In this document: piece after piece, positions 4,340 to 11,235 of the stretch | Numbering within the stretch: the first letter of the stretch is position 1 | Layout: each line of letters opens with the position of its first letter | Source: a virus | Length of the DNA stretch: 24,694 nt | Reading direction: 5' to 3' (one strand) | Virus record (IMG/VR): IMGVR_UViG_3300011114_001018 | Coordinates: 1-24,694 of that record | Notes under the pieces: generated by a model | Database searches by the model: none | Told to the model about the DNA's origin: nothing | The model's input: only the letters and a program-made list of their open reading frames with translations | Position numbers and translations under genes: made by a program

Positions 4340-6529
4340 TTATTCCTGAGCTTTGCCCCACGTAATCCCCGATCCGGATGTGACTTCGAGGCTCGGCATC
4401 CCCATCGAGATGGCAGCAGCAGACGCAGCAACCTTGATGGCTGACATGAGTGCAGACTCCTGCCCCTCGAAGCAGGCCAGCAGTGCGCCGTCGTACATCG
4501 GCAAGACTACAACGTGCTGCACGCCACTGGTTGCCAGCCCTGCCAAGGTCAGCCGCAGCAGCGTCGCCTCGTGCCGCTGCAACACACGCGCAACCAGACT
4601 GTTCTTCTGATGCGCCGTATTGCACTTCGCCGTCAGGCCCTTGGACAGCTCAATCCACGGGTTGTGCTTCCGCCACGCTGCCACGATTGGAGCGGCCCAT
4701 GCTGCGTCCTTGTCCGCGTGCCGGGCCAGCGTGTCAGCCGTGCCCCCGTTCAGCAGCGCCAGAGCGCACAGCTTAGCGACGTCGCGGGACACGCCAATGC
4801 GGGCACCGATGCCTGAGTACAGGTCACCGCCACCGTCGGCGAACAGCCCAGCGAAGAACGTGTTGCGGGGCTGGGCATCAAGGACCATCCGCTCCGCGAT
4901 GCGGAAGTGCGCGTTCTTGAAGTCGAAGTTCACAAACGTGGTTGTCGGCGGAGCGCAGACAAACGGGCGCGCAAAGTTCGGAACGGACTGACCCCACGCG
5001 TAGACCCGACCCTTTGGCTCAGCACGACTGGCAAGCCAGGCAGCGGGGCCCGGAAGGCTGACCTGCTGCCACCCGTCGGCGAGAGGCTCGGCGGCAGACA
5101 ACAGTACAGACAGGTTAGCCAGACGGCGGGCATGCTCAGGGTGGGAGTCCCCGGGGCCGAGGCAGCGCTCAATGCCGGGGGCCAGCAGCACGGTGACTCC
5201 TGCCGAGTTTGGACCAGGTTTGACCTGCACATTTGGGCGGTTTTGCACCAAGTGTGCAGGAACGTCCTTATAGTACAGGCCCTTATATATAGGACGTTCC
5301 TGCACAGAAACCGAAACGGGCCGATAGGCCAGGTTAAACCTGGGCCCAACTCGGCATTCGGTGAACTGCCGAACCTTGCCGTTCTCGCGGACCCGCAACC
5401 GTTGTGTGCTCTCCCGGGTGTAGCCGAGACGTTTGAGCAGGGACTCGATGCGCCGTACTGTAGCCCGGGTAGGCGTTGCGGTACCGGTCATGAGCTTTGC
5501 CAGCACCCCACCCGAAGGGGCGGCCAGGTCCCGGGCCCGCCACCGCTTGTCCCTGAACGTGGACTCGGCGGTACCTTGGAGGGCCACGCTGTCCTGAGGC
5601 TTCAGCGTTACGACTCGAAGCGCAACCACGTCGGCGCGCAACCGGTCCGGCAACATCTGCAGCAGCACCTTGGTCTTGCTGTAGATGCTCACGCGGTCGT
5701 CCGCGTACTTGTCTGCCCCGACCTCGCGGTGCTGCTCTTCCCCTTCCAGGTGCAGCTCGCCCACCTGTGCTCCCCGGGCCCAGCCCGGATCACTGAGCGC
5801 ACGCAAGACGGACAGGGCGTAGTGCTTGATCTCGACTTCGACATCGTCATCGGACAGGCGCTGCCCTGCCCACTTCTCGAGCTGCCGGAACCGCTCCTGC
5901 CCTCGTGCCGTGTCTACTGCCAAGGCCATGGCATCGGTCCGGATGGCGTGTCGGCGTGAACGAATCGCAGATAGAACAGGCATGGCATCAACCTCCGTAA
6001 TCCCAGGAGCAAACCCATCGAGGTACCAGGACTTCTTGTTCGCGCCCCGGATGGAGTGCAGCCGGGTGTCGTCCTGCCCGAACGCATGTGCTGCATTCTT
6101 CCCGACCTCCGATGCGGTTCGGACTGCGTTCATCCGCACCGCCCGCAAGGGAGGCGAGAACCCGCCGGCTCCGAAGCCATCGTACGCAATGAACACCGGC
6201 GTGTCCTCGGGCAGCGTGTCGATGAACTTCATCCACGCACTGCGGTGCCGCCGGTTCGAGGCCTTGACGTCCAGCACGACAGCGTCGAACTTCAGGTTGG
6301 TCGTGTCGTCGTGCAGCGTGCCGATGTAGATGCTCGTGTCGGGAACTGCATGGCTTACGTGCGCCGCACGGACAGGCTCCGCTGCCTTCATGCGGAACGA
6401 CGCCATCCCAGAGGACACGTACAGGACGGTGTTGCCCATGTCGGCGAGATCGCCTGCGTACGCCAGTCCTGTCAGCTCATCGTTGAGCGGCAGAAGTTGC
6501 GAGCAACGCGCGGAAGAGGTAAAGTACAT
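4340..6529 (-). CDS. Divergent family A DNA polymerase-like protein with a large unassigned N-terminal half, 729 aa
   Basis: The C-terminal 200 residues carry degenerate family A polymerase motifs. Motif A is VNFDFKNAHFRIAE, with the metal-binding Asp at residue 536. Motif B is SRDVAKLCALALLNGG, with R582, K586, L590 and N594 matching the spacing RxxxKxxxFxxxYG of Pol I and T7 polymerase. Motif C is LPMYDGALL, with Asp680. Both catalytic aspartates are kept, but the O-helix Tyr is Asn, the Phe762-equivalent is Leu, and HDE is YDG. Residues 1-500 show no 3-5 exonuclease motif I can recognise. The stretch at about 280-310 (VSIYSKTKVLL, then VVALRVVTLK) faintly recalls filamentous-phage gpII-type initiators, which is weak. 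The ATG at 6529 lacks a Shine-Dalgarno sequence; the same frame is open back to the helicase stop. It is probably the phage replicative polymerase or a combined initiator-polymerase. Confidence 0.68.
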   Translation of the reverse strand: MYFTSSARCSQLLPLNDELTGLAYAGDLADMGNTVLYVSSGMASFRMKAAEPVRAAHVSHAVPDTSIYIGTLHDDTTNLKFDAVVLDVKASNRRHRSAWMKFIDTLPEDTPVFIAYDGFGAGGFSPPLRAVRMNAVRTASEVGKNAAHAFGQDDTRLHSIRGANKKSWYLDGFAPGITEVDAMPVLSAIRSRRHAIRTDAMALAVDTARGQERFRQLEKWAGQRLSDDDVEVEIKHYALSVLRALSDPGWARGAQVGELHLEGEEQHREVGADKYADDRVSIYSKTKVLLQMLPDRLRADVVALRVVTLKPQDSVALQGTAESTFRDKRWRARDLAAPSGGVLAKLMTGTATPTRATVRRIESLLKRLGYTRESTQRLRVRENGKVRQFTECRVGPRFNLAYRPVSVSVQERPIYKGLYYKDVPAHLVQNRPNVQVKPGPNSAGVTVLLAPGIERCLGPGDSHPEHARRLANLSVLLSAAEPLADGWQQVSLPGPAAWLASRAEPKGRVYAWGQSVPNFARPFVCAPPTTTFVNFDFKNAHFRIAERMVLDAQPRNTFFAGLFADGGGDLYSGIGARIGVSRDVAKLCALALLNGGTADTLARHADKDAAWAAPIVAAWRKHNPWIELSKGLTAKCNTAHQKNSLVARVLQRHEATLLRLTLAGLATSGVQHVVVLPMYDGALLACFEGQESALMSAIKVAASAAAISMGMPSLEVTSGSGITWGKAQE
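5214..5343. repeat. Candidate replication origin: 16-bp perfect inverted repeat flanked by two short palindromes
   Basis: The arms TGTGCAGGAACGTCCT (5253-5268) and AGGACGTTCCTGCACA (5291-5306) are perfect complements around a 22-base AT-leaning centre that contains TATATAT and further partial pairing. Flanking sites CCAGGTTTGACCTGC (5214-5228) and CCAGGTTAAACCTGG (5329-5343) are variants of one palindrome, CAGGTTNRACCTG. All of it lies in codons about 396-439 of the polymerase gene, in the linker before the polymerase domain. An origin inside the initiator gene is known in other phages such as phiX174 and P2. The origin role here is inference. Confidence 0.5.
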
Positions 6530-6568
6530 GTGCTGTCCGAGTGGTATTGGGTAGCAGTTCTGGTCTTT

Positions 6569-6595
6569 GGGGGTGGAGTTGGTAGCTCCACCCCC
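6569..6595. other. Strong hairpin between helicase and polymerase genes
   Basis: A perfect 10-bp stem, GGGGGTGGAG (6569-6578) and CTCCACCCCC (6586-6595), closes a 7-base loop. In the leftward mRNA it is preceded by AAA and followed by AAAG, so it lacks the U-tract of an intrinsic terminator in that direction. On the plus strand only TTT follows. It starts 6 bases after the helicase stop codon and ends about 40 bases before the polymerase ATG. It may stabilise or process the mRNA or modulate coupling of the two genes. Confidence 0.5.
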
Positions 6596-6601
6596 TTTCC
6601 A

Positions 6602-8263
6602 TTACGCGCCGGCGACTGGTCCGCCACCGAGCGCATCGGGGTATCCGCCCAGGTGGTCTGGGTAGATGATGAGGTTGTTCGCTGCGCGGGTCACTGCAAC
6701 ATACAGCAGCCGGCGTTCGGAAGTGCGAGCGTCTTCGTGCGGGGAGTTCCACTTCTTGCTCGTGATCAGCAGCACCGTGTCGAGGGTCAGGCCCTTCGAG
6801 GAGTGCGCAGTCCCGAGGTAGATGGGCGCTTCGTCCACGTAGAACTGAGAGTACCAAGTGGCGTACTCCCTGTGGCTGGCGAACGTTCGCGCCTTGTCCG
6901 CGATGGCCTGATAGGTATCTTCTGCCTTGGCCTTGACCTTGTGCAGCCGCGCCGCGATGGACTCCTCCCACGTCCGCCCCTCTACCTGCTTGAAGCTGGC
7001 GACCGCTTTCTCCGTGATGGCTCCCTGCTTGCAGGTGTACGGGATGCCAGCGCGGAAGGCCGCAGCCTCGAAGCGCCGGAGCTCGGACCACGTACGGGCA
7101 AGCACCGCGACCTGCTTGCCGGGCAGCGCAGCACGGGCCCGCTTGATCAGCTCCGCCAGTGGGCTCTCCTGCGCTGTGGCGTAGCGCCAACCCTGACCGG
7201 CTCCGTCGATGCGGAGCGACGTGGCTGCGGGCCGGCCCCATGCGTACTCATGCACTACGTGGTTGCCGAGGTCGACGATGCTGCGGACTGACCGGCGGTT
7301 CTCGTTCAGGTACACAGTCTTCGTGGTCGGTCTGTCGATGAACTCCTGAAACACATCCGGGTCTGCACCCTTCCATTCGTGGATGGTCTGGCGCAGATCG
7401 CCGACTGCAATCAAGCGGCCGCCCTTGGCGATGTGCATCGCAGCCCGAAGCAGCAGGGGATCCATGTCCTGGCATTCGTCAACGATGACTACGGGCACAC
7501 GCCGCGGGCCTCGGGCGTACCACTCGACCAGCGCGTCGGCGAAAGACCACAGCCCGCGCAGCCCTACTGCTGTGTTGTAGGCGGTCAGCCACGCCGCAAT
7601 CGTCACGTCGAGGTTCCGGCTTTGCAGCCAGGCCACCATCGCATCGGTGTCCCGAAGCGGGATCCCCTCTGCCGTCAGCCGCGCGATGGTTGTCGTCAGG
7701 TTCTGGACGACACGCTGGTGTGCTTCGTTGCCCACCCCGAACAGGGTGATCTCTTCTGCCCCCTCCTCTTCGATGCCCATGAAGTCGGGCGGGTTGGCGA
7801 CACGTCCGTTCAGGACCTCGACCCAGATGTCTGCCTTCTCTTTGTAGTTCAAGTCGACGCACGTCTGGACCATGCCCCGTCTAAGCGTGCCGTTGTGCGG
7901 CGAACCCTCTGTGATCTCCACCTCGTACTGCCGGTTCAATGCCCGGCACGCAGTAGAGTGGAACGTCTTGGCCGGCGCGTCCTTGTCCTGCGGATCAAAC
8001 TTCAGGCGTGCGTTCAGTTCGTCCACGGCCGGACGGCTGAAGCTCAGCAAGAGGATGCTCTTCTTGTCGACGCCCGCATCGTACATGGCGGTGACTGCGT
8101 GGATGACGGCGGTGGTCTTGCCCGACCCGGCCGCCGCTACGACGGCCAAGTCCGTCGTGCCGTGCACGATGGCGTCCGCTACTGCTTGCTGCTCGGGGGA
8201 CAGGACGGGCTCGGTTGAAACAGGCGCGGTGAATGTGAATGACCAGTCCTCGTTGCGGTTCAT
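6602..8263 (-). CDS. UvrD/Rep-like superfamily 1 DNA helicase, 553 aa
   Basis: The full SF1 helicase motif set is present: Q-motif region LSPEQQAVADA at 21-31, Walker A AAAGSGKTT at 43-51, motif Ia LLLSFSRPAVDELNARL at 71-87, AKTFHS at 98-103, Walker B VVIVDECQDMDPL near 255-267, motif III VGDLRQTIHEWKGAD near 285-299, motif IV-type NENRRSVRSI, motif V GTAHSSKGLTLD near 480-491, and motif VI LLYVAVTRAANNLI near 518-531. UvrD-family enzymes translocate 3-to-5 on single-stranded DNA using ATP. At 553 residues it is shorter than bacterial UvrD (about 720). It starts in an ATGA overlap with the upstream gene (8263-8260) and precedes the polymerase gene, so it is most likely the replication or recombination helicase of this phage. 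Confidence 0.93.
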   Translation of the reverse strand: MNRNEDWSFTFTAPVSTEPVLSPEQQAVADAIVHGTTDLAVVAAAGSGKTTAVIHAVTAMYDAGVDKKSILLLSFSRPAVDELNARLKFDPQDKDAPAKTFHSTACRALNRQYEVEITEGSPHNGTLRRGMVQTCVDLNYKEKADIWVEVLNGRVANPPDFMGIEEEGAEEITLFGVGNEAHQRVVQNLTTTIARLTAEGIPLRDTDAMVAWLQSRNLDVTIAAWLTAYNTAVGLRGLWSFADALVEWYARGPRRVPVVIVDECQDMDPLLLRAAMHIAKGGRLIAVGDLRQTIHEWKGADPDVFQEFIDRPTTKTVYLNENRRSVRSIVDLGNHVVHEYAWGRPAATSLRIDGAGQGWRYATAQESPLAELIKRARAALPGKQVAVLARTWSELRRFEAAAFRAGIPYTCKQGAITEKAVASFKQVEGRTWEESIAARLHKVKAKAEDTYQAIADKARTFASHREYATWYSQFYVDEAPIYLGTAHSSKGLTLDTVLLITSKKWNSPHEDARTSERRLLYVAVTRAANNLIIYPDHLGGYPDALGGGPVAGA

Positions 8264-8826
8264 TGCGTCACCATAGTCGGCCGCACGTAGGGCTGCACGT
8301 ACATGTGCAGCCCCAGCTCAGCGAACTTCTTCAGCATCCAACTGTATTGTTCAGCTGTCAGCCCGAGATTCTTGATGTACGCGGGGCGCAGGTCCTGCAG
8401 AGGGAACGCCTCGGCCAGCAGCGTCAGCTCCGGCCACACCGGAGCTGCCCATGCCCGCACCGCCTCGAGCCGCGCGGCCTCCGCCTGTCGCGCCTCCTCC
8501 TGCTCTGCCTGCTCGATGAGCTGCTGCTTCGCCTTTGCCTGCCGCTTGAGCTCGTCGCGCTTCAGCTTCTCCGCTTTCTTGAACTCTTCCTTTCCAACAA
8601 ACAGCAGGATGCAATCACTGCCGACCCACACCTTCTCCGGGTGGTCTGGGTGCTCGAGCTCGTACCTGTAAAAGAGTCGTGTGGTAGTGCACAAATCGCA
8701 TGCGGTGCGCCCGGTTGGCGGAGGGCCCTGGATTTGCACCCCGGTGCCGACGTACTTGGTGGGATCCACCCCGAGGGCGTGCACGTAGCCGAACCTCTTG
8801 GCCTTGATGATGTCTTCGCGTGTCAT
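8260..8826 (-). CDS. Phage protein with Cys motif and long coiled coil, 188 aa
   Basis: The start at 8826 is fixed by an ATGA overlap with the RHH gene. Residues 1-80 form a compact domain with CDLC (C43, C46) and VGSDC (C72). The pattern CxxC ... vGSxC recurs in small phage zinc-binding proteins of unknown function encoded in early operons. Residues 78-125 form a highly charged coiled coil (EEFKKAEKLKRDELKRQAKA and beyond). The C-terminal 60 residues are a helical region ending in YVQPYVRPTMVTQ. It lies between a regulator and the helicase, so a nucleic-acid or replication-complex role is plausible, but no catalytic signature is visible. A longer upstream reading in this frame runs through the RHH gene and is discounted. 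Confidence 0.68.
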   Translation of the reverse strand: MTREDIIKAKRFGYVHALGVDPTKYVGTGVQIQGPPPTGRTACDLCTTTRLFYRYELEHPDHPEKVWVGSDCILLFVGKEEFKKAEKLKRDELKRQAKAKQQLIEQAEQEEARQAEAARLEAVRAWAAPVWPELTLLAEAFPLQDLRPAYIKNLGLTAEQYSWMLKKFAELGLHMYVQPYVRPTMVTQ

Positions 8827-9008
8827 GTCGTCTCCCTGGTCGCGGAGACGAAGGCCTGCAGGTTGACGCCGTAGACAATGTCGAGCGCCTTCTCGAGGGC
8901 ATCGCTCAATGTGCGCGCCCCGAGCATGGTCTGCAGGATGCGGAGACGGGCGTGGGTTTTGCGGTTGATGAGAACGTTGACGACTTCTTCTGGTTGACGA
9001 CGGGCCAT
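8823..9008 (-). CDS. Ribbon-helix-helix-like small regulator, 61 aa
   Basis: I choose the ATG at 9008 because a consensus Shine-Dalgarno (GGAGG, 9018-9014) lies just upstream; the longer frame to 9056 would start upstream of the promoter. The fold pattern is ribbon-helix-helix: a short basic strand (EVVNVLINRKT), helix one (HARLRILQTMLGA), a turn, and helix two (TLSDALEKALDIVYG). Such proteins bind DNA as dimers with the strand in the major groove and often repress their own promoter. This is the first gene of the leftward operon, next to a divergent promoter pair with an inverted repeat over its own -10 box, so it is a good candidate for the early switch. Its TGA overlaps the next ATG. Confidence 0.7.
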   Translation of the reverse strand: MARRQPEEVVNVLINRKTHARLRILQTMLGARTLSDALEKALDIVYGVNLQAFVSATRETT

Positions 9009-9024
9009 TGGCACCTCCACCTGC

Positions 9025-9053
9025 ATCGTAGTACGAAAACAGAGAGCCGTCAA
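9025..9053 (-). promoter_or_regulatory. Leftward early promoter (sigma70-like) with operator-like inverted repeat
   Basis: On the minus strand: TTGACG (9053-9048), exactly 17 bases, then TACGAT (9030-9025). Transcription would begin near 9018, at the Shine-Dalgarno GGAGG of the RHH gene. A short inverted repeat, TCGTA-G-TACGA (9026-9036), overlaps the -10 box and could be an operator. This is the best sigma70 match in the window and lacks the GTGNTAYNCT motif seen elsewhere, consistent with early transcription by unmodified host polymerase. Confidence 0.68.
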
Positions 9054-9060
9054 CATTTAG

Positions 9061-9089
9061 TTGGCATGGTTCACAAATGGTGGTACTCT
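9061..9089 (+). promoter_or_regulatory. Rightward promoter with extended -10 and direct repeats in the spacer
   Basis: TTGGCA (9061-9066), 17 bases, then TACTCT (9084-9089), within GTGGTACTCT (9080-9089), a copy of the recurring GTGNTAYNCT motif. ATGGT occurs twice at 9066-9070 and 9077-9081, one helical turn apart, inside the spacer: possible half-sites for a small regulator. The predicted start near 9096 abuts the Shine-Dalgarno AGGAGA (9097-9102). The -35 box is only 7 bases from the -35 of the divergent leftward promoter. Confidence 0.62.
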
Positions 9090-9108
9090 GATGACAGGAG
9101 AGAATCTC

Positions 9109-9357
9109 ATGGACCGCACTCATACACTGACCCGCCTCATCAACGTCATCGAAACCTCAGCGAAGACCCTCCCCGGCCTGACCTACGAGCTGAACTTCTG
9201 CGGTGACTGCTCTGCCGAGTACGACCCTCGCGTCTGGTTCGACATCAGTTACGCATCCCATACGGCCCGCGCTGCGGTTGACCTCGACGATCACTACATC
9301 TACATTGAGTCTGCTGTGCGCAGCGCGATCCTCGAAGCCGTGATATACTACTCGTAG
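9109..9357 (+). CDS. Small hypothetical protein, 82 aa, first rightward gene
   Basis: The ATG at 9109 has AGGAGA seven bases upstream and lies about 13 bases after the predicted transcription start. Earlier in-frame candidates (TTG 9061, ATG 9091) overlap or precede the promoter elements and are rejected. The protein has an N-terminal helix (LTRLINVIETSAKTL), a central strand region with two Cys (NFCGDCSAEYDPRVWF), and a C-terminal acidic strand/helix unit (DDHYIYIESAVRSAILEAVI). CGDC could be a metal or redox pair, but no partner pair is visible. The last codons contain a promoter-like motif (9340-9349) for the next gene. Function is unknown. Confidence 0.65.
   Translation: MDRTHTLTRLINVIETSAKTLPGLTYELNFCGDCSAEYDPRVWFDISYASHTARAAVDLDDHYIYIESAVRSAILEAVIYYS
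9340..9349 (+). promoter_or_regulatory. Extended -10 type motif upstream of the packaging genes
   Basis: GTGATATACT reads as a strong extended -10 (TGA + TATACT) and matches the recurring motif. No -35 hexamer is evident. Transcription would begin near 9356, giving a leader of about 17 bases to the ATG at 9373, which contains a GGAGAG ribosome binding site. It would drive the terminase genes. Confidence 0.5.
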
Positions 9358-9372
9358 TTGGAGAGTGCCTGC

Positions 9373-9723
9373 ATGAATCCCAAGCCCCCGTCGCACGTCG
9401 TGTCGTTGTTCTCGGGGGCTCCCGTCAAGAACACTGGAGCTGATGCCATCCTCCAACATATGCAGGTTAAAGCTCAGCAAAAGGCGAATCGCTTCTCGAA
9501 AGTTTTCACCGCAATCGAGGCGCGCGACATCACGACTGTGAGCTGGGAACTGCTCACGGTCGCGATCACAGAGATCGACGAGAAGGGGACCACGGTCCTC
9601 GGGCGCACCACTCTCATGGAGTTGGTGCGCCAGCTCTCTTCCAAGAACAACAGCATGCTCGAGGCTGACAAGGACGCCGCGCTCAAGGACGTCTCGACCT
9701 GGTTGCGGAAGAAAGCTGAGTGA
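9373..9723 (+). CDS. Candidate terminase small subunit (by position), 116 aa
   Basis: The ATG at 9373 is preceded by GGAGAG at 9361-9366; a TTG at 9358 in the same frame is less likely. The protein has a flexible N-terminus (PKPPSHVVSLFSGAP), then mostly helix: a basic helix around residues 34-45 (VKAQQKANRFSKVF), helices through EARDITTVSWELLTVAITEI, and a charged C-terminal helix ending in WLRKKAE. Small size, helical content and a GTGA overlap with the large terminase gene fit a small terminase, which recognises packaging DNA as a ring oligomer. I see no clear helix-turn-helix, so the assignment rests mainly on location. Confidence 0.5.
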   Translation: MNPKPPSHVVSLFSGAPVKNTGADAILQHMQVKAQQKANRFSKVFTAIEARDITTVSWELLTVAITEIDEKGTTVLGRTTLMELVRQLSSKNNSMLEADKDAALKDVSTWLRKKAE

Positions 9724-11210
9724 GCCTCTCCCAGTCAGAGATCGCAGCGATCATGGCAGACCCGGTTGAGTTCATCAGCCGGCTGACCATCGTGTCCAAG
9801 ACTGGGAAGCTGATCCGCCTCCGCCCGAACGCGGTGCAGATCGAGACCATCGAAGCGCTGCGCTCAGGCAAAGACGTGGTCTGCCTAAAGGCCCGGCAGC
9901 TCGGCCTGTCAACCGCAGTAGCAGCATACTTCTTCTGGCTCTGGTACACGAGCCCCGACCCCGAACGGTACGCGGTCCTCTCGTACAAGCTGGCGTCAGC
10001 GAAGAACCTGTTCGGGATGTGGAAGGGGTTCTACTCCCGCATGCCGGGATGGATGCGCCGGTCTTTGTCTGTTGACAGTACGACCGAGATGGTACTGGCT
10101 GACACAGGCGCGATCCTCATGGCAGCCTCGGCGCAGGGCGACGGCGGTCTGCGTAGCTGGACCTGCTCTGCCATCTGGATCAGCGAGGCCGCGTTCAGCG
10201 AGGGCTACGACGAGCTCAAGTCCACCGCAGTGGCATCCCTCAATGGGGGCCAGCTGATCCTCGAGAGCACGGCCAACTACCACGGCGACCCGATGTACCT
10301 CGAGCGCCAGCTCATCGAGTCCGGCATGGTCGATGGCATCAACCTCTTCTTCCCGTGGTTCGCGCTGCCCGAGTACAGCACTACGCCGCCCGAAGGCTGG
10401 CAGGCTGACGGTAGCAGCCCGCACTCCCCGGCGCAGCAGTACTGGGCGGAGGTCAACCGCAACAAGCTGGGCCTCGTGCGCTTCCGCCGCGAGTATCCGG
10501 AGACACCCGACCAAGCCTACGCTGCCGTGGCCGGAGCCTGGCTCGAGGACGGACTTTTTCAAGACGTCGAGTCCATCCGCCTCGACGCATCAGGCGGCGC
10601 ACTCGCAGGTGTAGACCCTCGGGACAAGTACGCTATCGGGGTTGACGCCGGAGCAGGTACGGGCGGCGACTGGTCAACCATCGTCGTCGTGTCTGCCCTG
10701 ACCCGGCAGGTAGTCGACGTCCGACGCAGCAACACCATGTCCCCGACAGAGTGGGCCGAGGTAGTCGCCGACGCCAGCCGTAAGTGGAACAACGCCAAGG
10801 TGTGCGTCGAGTCCAACGGTGTCTGGGGCGGCGTCATCGTGACAGAGCTGCGGCACATGTCGATCCCCCAGTGGACCGACGAGAAGGGCAACTACTGGAC
10901 GACCAACGCAGAGTCGAAGCCCCGCATGCTCGAGGGTGTGCGCGATGCGCTGGCTCGAGGGCAGATCCAACAGCTCGACAGCTGGACCATCGGTGAGCTG
11001 CGCTCCTTCAAGATCGACGAGAAGGGCAGGCCGTACGCACCGACTGGCGGCCTGCACCACGGCGACACCGTCATCGGATTGGCCCTTGCCCTTCAGTGCT
11101 TACTCACGGTGCGCGTATCAGACAAGCCCTTCCTGCCCCAATGGATCACGGACCGCAAGGTTGCCGAGGCCAGAAAGCAGGGCGCCCGCCATGAACTTCG
11201 CCGTTACTGA
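9720..11210 (+). CDS. terL: Terminase large subunit, 496 aa
   Basis: The start is GTG at 9720, overlapping the upstream TGA. The ATPase domain has a phage-type Walker A, KARQLGLST (57-65), and a Walker B, AIWISEAA (151-158), with the catalytic Glu but Ser where an Asp often stands. The nuclease domain has an RNase H-like fold with Asp309 (AIGVDAGAGTGGDWST), Glu364 (VCVESNGVWGG) and Asp449 (GGLHHGDTVIGLALAL). The protein powers translocation of DNA into the prohead through the portal and cuts the concatemer. Length is typical. It lies directly before the portal gene, the usual packaging order. The packaging strategy (cos, pac or direct terminal repeats) cannot be read from the sequence alone. 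Confidence 0.95.
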   Translation: MSLSQSEIAAIMADPVEFISRLTIVSKTGKLIRLRPNAVQIETIEALRSGKDVVCLKARQLGLSTAVAAYFFWLWYTSPDPERYAVLSYKLASAKNLFGMWKGFYSRMPGWMRRSLSVDSTTEMVLADTGAILMAASAQGDGGLRSWTCSAIWISEAAFSEGYDELKSTAVASLNGGQLILESTANYHGDPMYLERQLIESGMVDGINLFFPWFALPEYSTTPPEGWQADGSSPHSPAQQYWAEVNRNKLGLVRFRREYPETPDQAYAAVAGAWLEDGLFQDVESIRLDASGGALAGVDPRDKYAIGVDAGAGTGGDWSTIVVVSALTRQVVDVRRSNTMSPTEWAEVVADASRKWNNAKVCVESNGVWGGVIVTELRHMSIPQWTDEKGNYWTTNAESKPRMLEGVRDALARGQIQQLDSWTIGELRSFKIDEKGRPYAPTGGLHHGDTVIGLALALQCLLTVRVSDKPFLPQWITDRKVAEARKQGARHELRRY

Positions 11211-11217
11211 CAACCTT

Positions 11218-11231
11218 GTGATACCCTGAGG
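11218..11231 (+). promoter_or_regulatory. Extended -10 type motif and RBS immediately before the portal gene
   Basis: GTGATACCCT (11218-11227) matches the recurring motif and reads as an extended -10 (TGA + TACCCT). Its last base is only 8 bases before the portal ATG (11236), so a transcript from here would have a leader of about two bases. A Shine-Dalgarno-like TGAGG (11227-11231) would then serve only read-through mRNA from the terminase genes. Confidence 0.45.
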
Positions 11232-11235
11232 CACC

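Noticed and set aside
4318-4350. Intrinsic terminator after the polymerase gene
   Set aside because: The T- and A-rich segments are present, but the possible stem is only about four base pairs, and on the transcribed strand the run is A-rich rather than U-rich.
4340-6529. HUH-type rolling-circle initiator domain in the N-terminal half of the polymerase protein
   Set aside because: A stretch recalls filamentous-phage gpII spacing, but I could not find a convincing His-hydrophobic-His pair with a properly placed catalytic Tyr, so it is mentioned as a weak possibility only.
6477-6602. 41-codon ORF starting at the helicase stop (TAATG)
   Set aside because: It mostly overlaps the polymerase start and has no recognisable features. 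It is kept only as context for the helicase-polymerase junction; the overlap could be chance.
4907-7291. Long rightward open frames (350 and 411 codons) opposite the polymerase and helicase genes
   Set aside because: They are antisense to genes with clear protein motifs, lack ribosome binding sites, and have Arg/Pro/Gln/Val-skewed composition typical of the reverse frame of GC-rich genes.
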